Shown here in pieces: positions 6,950-14,351 of a stretch of 14,351 bases of DNA; position 1 is the first letter of the stretch, and each line of letters opens with the position of its first letter. The notes under the pieces are model-generated. The model ran no database searches, was not told the DNA's origin, and worked only from the letters and a program-made list of their open reading frames with translations. The stretch is from Robiginitomaculum sp. (GTDB lineage Bacteria > Pseudomonadota > Alphaproteobacteria > Caulobacterales > Maricaulaceae), in NCBI GenBank assembly GCA_026993275.1, contig JALWUB010000355.1, forward strand, positions 1 through 14,351, written 5' to 3'. The translations under genes and the position numbers were made by a program.

Positions 6950-7648
6950 TTGCCGAGGGGACGCCCTGCCAAAGTAGACCACGTTCGCGAAGCGTTTATT
7001 TCTAAAATCGACTCCGCGACTTCGCTCGTTACCGCAGTCAAGACGTTGCCGACCAAGACCCGTCCATCGAATAATCCAGGCATCCATCCGAAATATGTCG
7101 GCCAGGTTTTCGAGCTCGCCTTCATGGGGCTTGTTGCCAGCTGGGAAGAATTTATTGAGCGATCTCTTGTTCGGTACCTGACAGGCGCTCAGACGAACAG
7201 CGGATACAAGCCAGCCCTAAAATTCGGTAAAGCTGATACCATTAAGCACGCTTATGAACTTCTCTCTTTGGATCCTGATTACAAACCTGAACGCTCGTAC
7301 CTGAAGGTCTCAGATCCCAGATGGGTTCGTAGGGTAGCGGATTTCTACTTCAGCAGGCATTCCTATTCCGTCCTGCAGAATGCATCTGATTTGATAAAGC
7401 ACGCAAATTCGATCAGAAACCGCGTGGCTCATGAGTCTACAAAGTGTAGGTCTGACTTCAAAGCTACGGCAATTCATTTCCTTCACCCGGCGAAGGGACA
7501 ACTGAAGCAGGGTTATGGCGCGGCGAGTCTCTTGCAGGCGCCAGTGCAACGCCATTTCGGGCAGCCCGCAATCAATCAGAATAAGACGCATTTTGAAGCA
7601 TACTGTTATTTTTTCAAAGAGTTAGCCGTGAAAATTGTCCCTATCTGA
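6950..7648 (+). CDS. orphan HEPN-domain protein (RiboL-PSP-HEPN type)
   Basis: A 232-aa protein, probably all-helical and cytoplasmic. The helix GLVASWEEFIERSLVRYL (about 60-77) and the later SIRNRVAHES (residues 154-163) are characteristic: Arg156 and His161 form the R-x4-6-H motif that in active HEPN proteins is the metal-independent RNase site. The length and layout (basic N-terminus, HEPN helices, C-terminal FFKEL helix) suit the RiboL-PSP-HEPN group, which is often found in defence or stress islands. The start is TTG with a strong Shine-Dalgarno sequence. Base composition is distinctly AT-richer than the flanking operons (about 43% GC in 7201-7260), suggesting transfer. No nucleotidyltransferase, antitoxin or helicase partner is adjacent, so it is either a stand-alone RNase or effector, or the remainder of a larger system. 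The family assignment is by motif, not search. Confidence 0.78.
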   Translation: MPRGRPAKVDHVREAFISKIDSATSLVTAVKTLPTKTRPSNNPGIHPKYVGQVFELAFMGLVASWEEFIERSLVRYLTGAQTNSGYKPALKFGKADTIKHAYELLSLDPDYKPERSYLKVSDPRWVRRVADFYFSRHSYSVLQNASDLIKHANSIRNRVAHESTKCRSDFKATAIHFLHPAKGQLKQGYGAASLLQAPVQRHFGQPAINQNKTHFEAYCYFFKELAVKIVPI

Positions 7649-8357
7649 CTACGAAAAGACCTCTCTCCCCAGGTTCGCACGACCAGCCACCGGCAGCGCG
7701 TCGTGGGCACGCTCGGCATCACGGTCCAGACCAAGCCTCTTCGGCAGCTTGTGACCTGTAGAATCAGCAGAAGGATCGGCACGGTGGCGCAGGCGAATCC
7801 CGCGCATCGTCCCCATTCGCCGAGTGTCAAGTTTGCTCCGCGCCACGCAGCTAATCAAGCAGGCGTTCGGACTGGCTGAGCACGACGCCCTCGTTGGTTA
7901 CTGTGAAGCCATCGTTGGGGCCTATTTCGGCACCCTCAGGGCGCAATCCGATGACTGGGCGTGAATGCTCAGGCCGTGGAATGACCGCGCTGCCCTGAAC
8001 CGGTCCATTGGCCCAATCGCATCTCAGGTGCCTCAGGATCGTCATCATGGAAATTTGCCCCTCTCTTTGTACCAAAAGCACAGAAAAACGCACCAGCGGG
8101 CCGGATTTCGCCTGACAGGGGCATTGTGGGGGTATGGCGTGGGGTCAAAAGGACGTTGTTGGGCAGGTGTCTTGCCTCATCAGCCATAATTAACGAAGTG
8201 TCGTGACGCTTTGAGGCGCTATTGCTCGATTCTGTCAGCCTTCAGCCTTGTTCAATAGACAATGGCGATAAAAATTACGGGAACAGCATTGGCGTGGATA
8301 ACAGGTTCTGCGCGCGTTCTTCAGACTCAGGAGCAGGGTCGTGTCCGCAAGCCTTTG
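7649..8357. other. about 700 bp without a convincing gene
   Basis: The stretch lies between the HEPN gene and the 3' end of the catabolic operon, whose gene ends face each other. Short frames occur on both strands, such as a 65-codon frame starting at 8045 (-) and a 46-codon GTG frame at 7824-7964 (+) that overlap antisense. None has a recognised product or persuasive ribosome site. No clear terminator was found for either flanking gene. TCAGCCT is repeated in tandem at about 8237-8250. Confidence 0.5.
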
Positions 8358-9179
8358 TCAGTCTCGCGTCAGGAACCCGTTGACCAGGGTATTGAAGGCC
8401 TCGCGCTTTTCGATCTGGGTCCAGTGGCCGCACTGGCCAAACATGTGCAATTGCGCATCGGGGATGAGCGCAAAAAGGCGGCTGGCGCATTCTGGCGGAA
8501 TGACCTCGTCTTCGCGCCCATGGATGATCAGGGACGGCTGGCTGATTTGCGCGATGGCCTCTTCAGACTGGGCCATGGCCTCGATCCAGCGCTGGCGCGG
8601 CGCCGGAAACATGGCGGCATAGGCCTCCTGCACGCCGGCACGGATGGAGGCCTGATAGCGCAATTGCGCCAGTTCATCGGAAACGAGGCTGCGGTCATGG
8701 GCGAAAATGTCCAGCAGACGGCGCATGTTGGCAACCGAAGGGGTATAGCCCCAGACCGCATCCAGCCCCGGCGTCAGGGGAAAGTTCAGGCCGACCGAGC
8801 CCATCAGCACCAGCCGCCGCACCCGCTTCGGGTGGTGGATTGCCAGGGCCAGGGCCAGGGCGCCGCCGAATGAATTGCCGACCAGGTCGAATTGCTCCAG
8901 CTCCAGGGCATCGGCCAGGGCGATGATATGGGCCTGCCAGCGCTGCATGTCATAGTGCCCGTCCGCCGGGCGCTCGGTATAGCCAAAGCCCAGAATGTCC
9001 GGAGCAATCACCCGGCTGTGCTGCGCCAGAACCGGAATGCTCAGGCGCCAGTTGGCCCAGGCGGTCACACCTGGCCCGGAACCATGCAGCAGCATGACGG
9101 GAAAGCCCTCGCCCTGATCGTGCACATTGGTGGCGATGCCGCCTGCGGATACCTCTTTGCCAATCTCGGGATTGCTCAT
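8358..9179 (-). CDS. dmpD: alpha/beta hydrolase, 2-hydroxymuconate-semialdehyde hydrolase type
   Basis: A 273-aa cytoplasmic C-C bond hydrolase of the meta-cleavage product family, which splits vinylogous 1,5-diketones made by extradiol ring cleavage into a carboxylate and a 2-hydroxydienoate. The catalytic triad is visible: nucleophile Ser103 in GNSFGG, Asp224 in HGREDEV, His252 in CGHWTQ. The oxyanion motif HGSGPGVTAW (about 32-41) and the stretches DILGFGYTERP and GLDAVWGYTPS are those of DmpD/XylF rather than general esterases. The ATG at 9179 overlaps the preceding GST stop as ATGA, so translation is coupled; a longer frame from 9215 adds residues that do not fit the family. It is the last gene of the operon. 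The true substrate is uncertain, since no extradiol dioxygenase is in view; a BphD/CumD-like ketone substrate is the main alternative. Confidence 0.9.
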   Translation of the reverse strand: MSNPEIGKEVSAGGIATNVHDQGEGFPVMLLHGSGPGVTAWANWRLSIPVLAQHSRVIAPDILGFGYTERPADGHYDMQRWQAHIIALADALELEQFDLVGNSFGGALALALAIHHPKRVRRLVLMGSVGLNFPLTPGLDAVWGYTPSVANMRRLLDIFAHDRSLVSDELAQLRYQASIRAGVQEAYAAMFPAPRQRWIEAMAQSEEAIAQISQPSLIIHGREDEVIPPECASRLFALIPDAQLHMFGQCGHWTQIEKREAFNTLVNGFLTRD

Positions 9180-9766
9180 ACCGCCTCCAGGGTCTGTGCC
9201 TTGTGGGCCTGCCACCAGCTTTGCAGTTTGGGGTGGCGCGCATCGACGCCGGCGCCATAGCGTTCAGCCAGCGCAAAGCGGGGCAGAAGGGCGCATTCGG
9301 CCAGCGAAAAGCGCTCCACGAAAACATCGCCCTGCAAGCGTTCCTCCAGCCAGTCGAGACGCTGCCGCCAGGCCGTCTCGCTGGCCTGGATGAGCTGCTC
9401 GTCCTGTTCTGCCTCGGGCTTGGACCGGCGCTCGAACACCAGTCCGCGCAGCGCCTTGCCAACCTGGGTGTCACTGTAGGCGGCCAGTTGCCGGATACGG
9501 GCATGGACTGCGGCATCACCTGGCAGCAGGGCGCTGCTGGCATAAGCTTCATTGATATATTCGGCAATGATGGCCGACTCGGCCAGCACCAGGCCGCCAT
9601 CTATCATGACCGGCACCGAACCGGCCGGGTTGAGCCGCAACACATCGGGATGTTTTTCACCAGAGGCCACGGGGATGCGCTGCGGCGCAACCCCGGCAAA
9701 GCGCATCGCCAGCCGCACCTTCCAGCAGAACGGGCAGTCCGAGCGTTCATACAGGATCAAGCTCAT
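9176..9766 (-). CDS. glutathione S-transferase family protein
   Basis: A 196-aa cytosolic GST-fold protein. The N-terminal thioredoxin-like domain (about 1-78) begins LILYERSDCPFC with a CPFC pair (Cys11, Cys14) where classical GSTs have Tyr or Ser. The cis-proline (Pro52 in GSVPVM) and the glutathione-binding Glu63-Ser64 (in LVLAESAI) are present. A helical C-terminal domain follows. The CxxC-type N-terminus suggests a thiol-transfer or isomerase role (omega/zeta- or glutaredoxin-like) rather than simple conjugation. The gene overlaps both neighbours by ATGA (9763-9766 and 9176-9179), implying matched synthesis with the isomerase and hydrolase. Zeta-class maleylpyruvate or maleylacetoacetate isomerases act on ring-cleavage products, which would suit this operon, but the exact class cannot be set by eye. 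Confidence 0.87.
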   Translation of the reverse strand: MSLILYERSDCPFCWKVRLAMRFAGVAPQRIPVASGEKHPDVLRLNPAGSVPVMIDGGLVLAESAIIAEYINEAYASSALLPGDAAVHARIRQLAAYSDTQVGKALRGLVFERRSKPEAEQDEQLIQASETAWRQRLDWLEERLQGDVFVERFSLAECALLPRFALAERYGAGVDARHPKLQSWWQAHKAQTLEAV

Positions 9767-10353
9767 GACTTTGAGGCTCCAAGCGCCTGCAGGTGCTCGC
9801 GCACGAAATCAATACGGTCATTGCCCCAGAACACCTGGTCGCCAATGACGAAACTGGGCACGCCCATGACATGATCTGCGCGGGCAAGGCGGGCATTGTC
9901 CTGCAAGTGCTGCCGCCGGGCCGGGTCATCGGCGGCCTCAGCCGCCTGGTCCGGATCAAGACCGATGGCCTTGCTGACATCGCGCAAGACATCAAGCTGG
10001 CCAATGTCTCTGCCCTCGCCCCATTCGGCATGCATCACGGCTTCCACCCAGGAGCGTAACAATCCCTTCTCTTCGGCCAGCAAGGATATGGCGCCGGCGC
10101 GGGTTGGCTCCGTGGTGATCGGCGGCGGGTTGAAAGGGATGTTCATGCGTTTGGCCCAGCGCGCCACATCCTGGCGCACAATGGGGATTTTGATCTTCGC
10201 CCGCTCTGGCGGCGAACGTCCGTCCCAGCCGCCAAAGGGGCGCCAGTCAAAACGGACGTCAAAATCATCCAGCAGGCCAAACATGCGCTTGGACGCCAGA
10301 TAGCAATAGGGGCTGCGAAAGTTGAAATAGACCTTGATTTCGGTAGCTGGCAT
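9763..10353 (-). CDS. 2-hydroxychromene-2-carboxylate isomerase-like DsbA-family protein
   Basis: A 196-aa protein of the DsbA/kappa-GST fold. Known members use glutathione to isomerise 2-hydroxychromene-2-carboxylate to the open trans-benzylidenepyruvate in naphthalene breakdown. The start VYFNFRSPYCYLASKR is the family signature, with the catalytic serine at Ser14 in place of a CxxC cysteine. The body has the helical insert and the late VMGVPSFVIGDQVFWGNDRIDFV block with cis-Pro and the FWGNDR strand typical of the family. The ATG at 10353 is chosen because it starts the domain; the longer frame back to 10530 runs antisense of nothing useful and reads through the preceding gene's end. The ribosome site is weak, and a terminator-like hairpin ends only 20 bases upstream. 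The stop overlaps the GST start as ATGA. Confidence 0.9.
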   Translation of the reverse strand: MPATEIKVYFNFRSPYCYLASKRMFGLLDDFDVRFDWRPFGGWDGRSPPERAKIKIPIVRQDVARWAKRMNIPFNPPPITTEPTRAGAISLLAEEKGLLRSWVEAVMHAEWGEGRDIGQLDVLRDVSKAIGLDPDQAAEAADDPARRQHLQDNARLARADHVMGVPSFVIGDQVFWGNDRIDFVREHLQALGASKS

Positions 10354-10373
10354 CAGAATGGTCCGCTGACCGC

Positions 10374-10406
10374 AAAAGGGGGCAGCGGCAAGCCCGCCGC
10401 CCCCTT
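10374..10406 (-). terminator. strong intrinsic-terminator-like hairpin inside the operon
   Basis: On the - strand, a 13-bp stem (10406-10394 with 10388-10376, one G-T pair, eleven G/C-rich pairs) closes a 5-nt loop and is followed by TTTT (10377-10374, partly shared with the stem base). It lies 12 bases after the DUF1329 stop and 20 before the isomerase ATG, leaving no room for a new promoter downstream of it. Confidence 0.7.
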
Positions 10407-10417
10407 CGCCGTGGCTT

Positions 10418-11731
10418 TTATTTGCCCACCGCACGCATGTGCTGCACGGTGAAGAGTTGCTTGGGGTTGAGCTTGCTGTCCACCTGCCCCCGGAATTGCC
10501 CGGTGGTGCAGTGGCCGGCCTGCAGGTCAATCATGGCAAAGCCATCATCAATGGAAACCCCGCTTGTGGGATTGAGCGGATTGCCGTTATGGGTATCCGG
10601 CCTGGCCTGGCCAATGCTCCATGATTTCCACAGTTCGCCCTTGCGGTCATAGATGATGGTCCTCGGCAGGGTGAAGGTCTGGGCATCCATGTAATGAATA
10701 CGCTTGCTGATCGGGTGGTTTTTGTCCACTGGCTCGGATTCGACCACATAGACCTTGCGCAACTGCCAGGTCACATTCAGGAAGCAGTTGCCCTTGCCGT
10801 GCAGGTCAACAAACTTGTAGCCGTCTTTTTCGTGGTATTCATCAGTCAGCGGCACTTTGTCATGGTCATAAAAGGGCAAAAGGATGTATTTGGTACCCTT
10901 ATAAGTCCATTTCATGTCTGAAATCCGCCCGTTATAGCCCTCAAAGTCTTCAATCATCAGATCGGAGCCCAGAAAGGCATCGGTCACCTGGCCGCTGGCC
11001 AGACGGCGCACACGGCGCTGAAAGCCCAGATACAGCCAGGCATTGTCCCGTTTCAGATCATCGGCATAGCGATAGATCAGCAACTGGGTGTTCTTGAGGT
11101 CAAACGGCTCCAGCACCTGCACATAAATGGCCCTGAAAATGCCATCAGGGTTGTTGGGGTATTCCGGCAAGGGTTCCTGATTGACCCGGTGCATGAGGTT
11201 CAGAAAGTGGAAATCAAACTTGATGGTCCGTTCGATCTTGCCGGTTTTCAGCTTTCTGTAACGCCAATAGAATGGCTTGATGGCGGCATTATCCCCCCAG
11301 TTGTAACCATACTTGAAGTTCCAGGCGAGCTTTTCCCCGGCGCGCGGGTCCTTGAGATCAGGCTCCTGCGGGAAAGGGCGGCCGGCAACATAACCATTGA
11401 TCTCGCCGACCTTGTCACCCAGGGAAACCTTGGAGCTGTACTGCCGTGTCGCCTTTACATAATTTGGGTGCAGATTGAATGACGTGGTCTTGCCGACCTT
11501 GAGCGTCACCCAGCCATCCTTGATCTGCTGGGCAATGGCCGGGTCAAGGATTTCGGTAAACTTGCCGACATTGGACGCATCAATGGTCATGCCAGCTTCA
11601 AGCCCCGGATAGGTGGGCACGCCGTTGCGGTAAGGATAAAAGCTGTCGTCGGTGACATCTGCTCTGACAGCGCTGCCCATCATGAAAAGCGCGGCCGCGC
11701 CCATGATCGCATGTTTGAGTCTGGTTTTCAT
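10418..11731 (-). CDS. DUF1329 family envelope protein
   Basis: A 437-aa exported protein of the DUF1329 family, whose members are often named outer-membrane lipoprotein-sorting-like and are encoded with DUF1302 and RND partners. A signal peptide is clear (basic MKTRLKH, hydrophobic core, cleavage after VRA at residue 24); no lipobox cysteine is present, so it is soluble periplasmic or loosely attached. The mature part is rich in Tyr/Trp/Asp beta-strand segments, with motifs such as PYRNGVPTYPGLEAG near the N-terminus and two cysteines (GNCFLNV, AGHCTTG) in the C-terminal half. The ATG at 11731 has GGGGAGAG upstream, and 17 bases separate it from the DUF1302 stop. Its inferred role is handing a hydrophobic substrate across the periplasm between the RND pump and the outer-membrane protein. 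Confidence 0.9.
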   Translation of the reverse strand: MKTRLKHAIMGAAALFMMGSAVRADVTDDSFYPYRNGVPTYPGLEAGMTIDASNVGKFTEILDPAIAQQIKDGWVTLKVGKTTSFNLHPNYVKATRQYSSKVSLGDKVGEINGYVAGRPFPQEPDLKDPRAGEKLAWNFKYGYNWGDNAAIKPFYWRYRKLKTGKIERTIKFDFHFLNLMHRVNQEPLPEYPNNPDGIFRAIYVQVLEPFDLKNTQLLIYRYADDLKRDNAWLYLGFQRRVRRLASGQVTDAFLGSDLMIEDFEGYNGRISDMKWTYKGTKYILLPFYDHDKVPLTDEYHEKDGYKFVDLHGKGNCFLNVTWQLRKVYVVESEPVDKNHPISKRIHYMDAQTFTLPRTIIYDRKGELWKSWSIGQARPDTHNGNPLNPTSGVSIDDGFAMIDLQAGHCTTGQFRGQVDSKLNPKQLFTVQHMRAVGK

Positions 11732-11748
11732 TTTTCTCTCCCCTGTAA

Positions 11749-13725
11749 TTAGAAGCGATAACGCAAGGTCATCTGGATTTCGTCTTCGGCAATGGCCGTG
11801 CCGATCGGCCCCTGACGGAACCGGCCCAGCGGCTCAAAGCCGGACAAGCCGACACTGCCAGGCTGGAATGGATTGGCGTGCAAGGGTGTCGCCGTGAATG
11901 GCGGGAACGGGTTGCAGGAGCGGCAATCATCAAATGTGCGTGCCCCAGTGCCAACCTTGAAATTGGCACCGACATTCAGCTTCCAGTGATCGTTGATCAG
12001 CCATTCCAGTGATGGCGCAATGGCTGCCGCCTGGGCGCGAAAATCATAAGCGGTGATGACCTGCGGATTAAGCTGGCCGTTGTGATACTGACCGCGCACC
12101 AGCAAGGTGGCAATCCAGTTGTCTTTCCAGTCCGGTATCCCGGCCTTGCCAAAGCCGGGTATGCCCGCCAGGGACCCCGGGGTATCAGCCAGTTGGTGGT
12201 CGAGAATATGCTGGCCAAAAAGTTGGGCCGAAAACAGGAAGGCCTGCCTGCGATTCAGGAAGGGAATGAACGTCGGACGGTCCAGGCCGATCACATAGCG
12301 CAGCACATCCGACTTGGAAAACAGCCTGGGTTGCAGGGTGTTGGCAAACTCCTCGCCAGTGGTATAGGCCGCTTCCAGCCGCACTGCCGTCTTGACAGGG
12401 TCGATGTAGAGGTCTGCCGAGCCGCCATAGAGATGGATGCGCGGAAAATCTATGTCAAAGGCAATGAGGTAGGGCCAGACCTGTTCCGGTCCGCCCGTAA
12501 AGGAATTCTGCGCCGGGATGCCGCCCCGCAAGGACGGCAATTGCGAGATAAAGCTGCCATAGTTCAGCGAGAAGCCTATATCATGCACGACCCCTTCCAT
12601 TTTCAGGTGCACGTCCGTTTTGTTCAACGCCCATTTGGGCACATTGGCGCGGCGAATGCCGATCTGGTGCGGGCCAAAGTCGGTGGTCACGCCGCCGCCG
12701 GCAAAATTGCCCACCGAACAACCCAGATCCCAGCACAGCTTCATGGCGCGGAAAAACGACCCCGCATCCAGGATTGAATTGGGGGTGCCGCCCTGGCCCA
12801 GATTGTTGGGCCGGAAATGGTCAAAATTCCACACAAAGGCAAAGTTCAGGTCCGAGAACGGCCCCTGGGCGCCAAGGCGAAGTTCGGTATTCAGCGCCCA
12901 GCGGGGGATGCGAATGTCCTCCAGCTCGTCATAGATATTGTTGCGCGAAAAATCGACCGGGTTGATGATGTCCAGCACCCGGAACAGGTCCGTCCGGCCC
13001 CAGACGACCTGCTGGCGGCCGAGCCTTATGCCCAGCTCCTGGCCATCGCCGCCCACCGGAATGGTGGCGTCCATGTAGAGCTCGCGCAAAAAGTCCGCAC
13101 GCTTGTTGAACTCCGGAAACCGCAATTCATCAAGGCTGAAGTCCAGATAACCGGAAATACAGCCGCGCGGATCGATGTTGCATGGCCTGACCGGAACCGC
13201 GAGCACCACGCCGGTACCCTGCGGATGAAAGGCGCTACCCAGAATCACCAGTCCCTGATTGGGGTTGGCATTGGTATCAAAGCCAAAGGCATTGCCCGGC
13301 GGCAGGCCCGGGGTCCCGGCCGTGACGATACTTTGGCCAAACGGGGTGAAGTGCGGCGGAATCGCTGGCGAGCCTGGTCCCAAGGACCCTGCCGGAACCC
13401 CGATCCCGGTCAGGCTGACCGGTCCGCCGGCCTTTTTGCCAAAATCATTTTCGTTCAGGTCATAAACCGCGTCATAGGTGCCGCGCAGGACACCCGAGAT
13501 GGAAAAGCTGCTGAACAGACCCTTGGCCCCAAACTCCCGGGTAAATTCCAGCTGGGCCGTGTTTCGGGCCTTCGTCAGCCCCACATGATTGCGCAAGAAC
13601 GTGGCGTTTTCGACAAAGCCGGAAACATCCCAGCCGTCATCGGCCTGCGCATGCGCACCGCTGGCCATGGCCAGGCTCAAGGCCAGGGCGCTGACTGCGC
13701 CTCTCAAGTATGGCAGTTCTCTCAT
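11749..13725 (-). CDS. DUF1302 family outer-membrane protein
   Basis: A 658-aa predicted beta-barrel. A signal peptide ends at AHA (residue 26, before QADDGWDVSGFVEN). The chain ends MTLRYRF with the C-terminal phenylalanine recognised by the barrel assembly machinery. GRQQVVWGRTDLFRVLDIINPVD, with the arginine- and tryptophan-rich strand GRQ..WG, is typical of DUF1302. A long Gly/Pro-rich insertion lies at about residues 104-185. All six cysteines occur as close pairs: CNIDPRGC, CWDLGC and CRSC. The ATG at 13725 has GGGAGGGG before it and overlaps the stop of the RND gene (TAATG), so the two are translationally coupled. It probably forms the outer-membrane component of the hydrophobic-compound transport module. 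Confidence 0.92.
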   Translation of the reverse strand: MRELPYLRGAVSALALSLAMASGAHAQADDGWDVSGFVENATFLRNHVGLTKARNTAQLEFTREFGAKGLFSSFSISGVLRGTYDAVYDLNENDFGKKAGGPVSLTGIGVPAGSLGPGSPAIPPHFTPFGQSIVTAGTPGLPPGNAFGFDTNANPNQGLVILGSAFHPQGTGVVLAVPVRPCNIDPRGCISGYLDFSLDELRFPEFNKRADFLRELYMDATIPVGGDGQELGIRLGRQQVVWGRTDLFRVLDIINPVDFSRNNIYDELEDIRIPRWALNTELRLGAQGPFSDLNFAFVWNFDHFRPNNLGQGGTPNSILDAGSFFRAMKLCWDLGCSVGNFAGGGVTTDFGPHQIGIRRANVPKWALNKTDVHLKMEGVVHDIGFSLNYGSFISQLPSLRGGIPAQNSFTGGPEQVWPYLIAFDIDFPRIHLYGGSADLYIDPVKTAVRLEAAYTTGEEFANTLQPRLFSKSDVLRYVIGLDRPTFIPFLNRRQAFLFSAQLFGQHILDHQLADTPGSLAGIPGFGKAGIPDWKDNWIATLLVRGQYHNGQLNPQVITAYDFRAQAAAIAPSLEWLINDHWKLNVGANFKVGTGARTFDDCRSCNPFPPFTATPLHANPFQPGSVGLSGFEPLGRFRQGPIGTAIAEDEIQMTLRYRF

Positions 13726-14351
13726 TATCCCCTCCCAGGATTGCTGCTTGCCAAAGGAAAATCCCCCGTATTGCCCTGCGGTGCCTCTGCGGCCGCTTCG
13801 ACAATAAATTTAGGTTTGAAAATGCTGATCCAGGCCGGCACCAGAGTGAGCGCGGCCAGGGCGTTGAGCGCGATCATGACGCACAGCAAGAGCGCCGCAT
13901 CGGCCTGAAAACGCAGGTCCGAGACAAAAGCCCACAGGATGATGCCGGAGATCAGGGTGAAGGCCGTAAAACTGACCGCCTGCCCGGTGGTGCGCAGGGC
14001 GCAGGAGACAGCGCTGGCCACATCGGGCGCACCAGCGCGCATTTCCTCGCGGATGCGGTCCATGATGTAGATGGAATAGTCGATGCCGACACCGACCCCT
14101 ACGGCAATCACCGGCACGGTGTTGACGTTGATGCCCACATGCACCAGCCCCATATAGGCATAGCTGAGAGCAGTGGCGAAGGTCATCGCACCGAGCATCA
14201 AAAGCCCGGGCTGCACTGACCAGTAAAAGGCGGCGACAAAGACAAAGATCAGGAACAGGACTGCCGGCAGCACGATCAAATTGGTGGAAAACGCCGCATC
14301 ATTGCTGGCCGCCGTCACGCCGATAATGCCGCCGGCAAGGTCAAAATGCAG
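13725..14351 (-). CDS. RND/MMPL family transporter (C-terminal part)
   Basis: The last 208 residues of a large inner-membrane transporter; the frame stays open to the window edge, so the start is outside (an internal GTG at 14318 is not the real start). About five membrane segments are visible. The second or third of them carries GVGVGIDYSIYIMDR, the glycine-rich, Asp-Tyr motif (Asp91 of the visible part) that marks the proton-relay helix of MMPL/RND and sterol-sensing-domain-like pumps. The sequence ends with a short cytoplasmic tail. The stop TAA overlaps the DUF1302 ATG by one base. RND proteins found with DUF1302 and DUF1329 are thought to move hydrophobic molecules (lipids, sterols, aromatics); direction and substrate cannot be told from the sequence. 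Confidence 0.93.
   Translation of the reverse strand: MHFDLAGGIIGVTAASNDAAFSTNLIVLPAVLFLIFVFVAAFYWSVQPGLLMLGAMTFATALSYAYMGLVHVGINVNTVPVIAVGVGVGIDYSIYIMDRIREEMRAGAPDVASAVSCALRTTGQAVSFTAFTLISGIILWAFVSDLRFQADAALLLCVMIALNALAALTLVPAWISIFKPKFIVEAAAEAPQGNTGDFPLASSNPGRG

Noticed and set aside
7649..7858. A possible IS5-like transposase fragment (ADSTG on the - strand)
   Set aside because: Only a few residues resemble the DSTG motif and the surrounding residues do not follow the family, so the match is probably chance.
7824..8045. Antisense pair of short frames (46 codons + from GTG 7824; 65 codons - from ATG 8045)
   Set aside because: Both have somewhat protein-like composition, but neither has a good ribosome site or recognised product, and they exclude each other.
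6028..8357. tRNA gene, attachment site or CRISPR array in the accessory stretch
   Set aside because: No cloverleaf with a GGTTCGA-type T arm, no integrase gene and no regularly spaced repeats were found on reading both strands.
8836..8866. Triple GGGCCA/CCAGGG repeat
   Set aside because: It encodes the Ala-Leu helix (GALALALAIHH) of the hydrolase just after the nucleophile; a codon-level repeat inside a conserved segment.
12817..13908. A 363-codon open frame on the + strand
   Set aside because: It is antisense to the DUF1302 gene and the end of the RND gene, both with clear signal or motif evidence.

Overview
The window looks like chromosomal DNA of a GC-rich alphaproteobacterium. This rests on the style of the MtnA and catabolic proteins and on TAGAGC-ended dispersed repeats of a kind I associate with Rhizobiales/Parvibaculum-like genomes. 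That is recollection, not a search result. It divides into a housekeeping left end, a mobile/accessory middle, and a catabolic operon on the right that is read leftwards and runs off the window edge.

Left (1-1762, + strand): mtnA, the methionine-salvage isomerase with both catalytic residues present, is followed by a small exported three-TPR protein. The TPR gene ends exactly where a mobile element begins.

Middle (1760-8357): a 542-bp IS630/Tc1-mariner-type element has intact ends but an internally deleted transposase. It abuts a 129-bp two-hairpin MITE/RPE-like repeat that has the same TAGAGC termini and shares one TA with it. Next is a 1169-aa membrane-anchored protein (- strand) with a degenerate transglutaminase-like region and a complete VWA MIDAS site, driven by a good sigma70-type promoter. 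Then come about 920 bp with no convincing gene, a low-GC orphan gene for a HEPN-domain protein starting at TTG, and about 700 bp more without a convincing gene. This stretch reads as an accessory block built by insertions and decay.

Right (14351-8358, - strand): a tightly packed operon of six genes: an RND/MMPL transporter (partial), a DUF1302 outer-membrane protein, a DUF1329 periplasmic/envelope protein, a 2-hydroxychromene-2-carboxylate isomerase-like DsbA-fold protein, a glutathione S-transferase-like protein, and a DmpD/XylF-type C-C bond hydrolase. The first three form a recurrent envelope transport module for hydrophobic substrates. The last three, joined by ATGA overlaps, look like a glutathione-dependent ring-cleavage-product module. 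A strong hairpin with a T run lies between the two halves and probably reduces expression of the enzymes relative to the transport genes. Linking this envelope module to a GSH-dependent isomerase/hydrolase module in one operon is the most interesting metabolic proposal here. The ring-cleaving oxygenase would have to lie outside the window.
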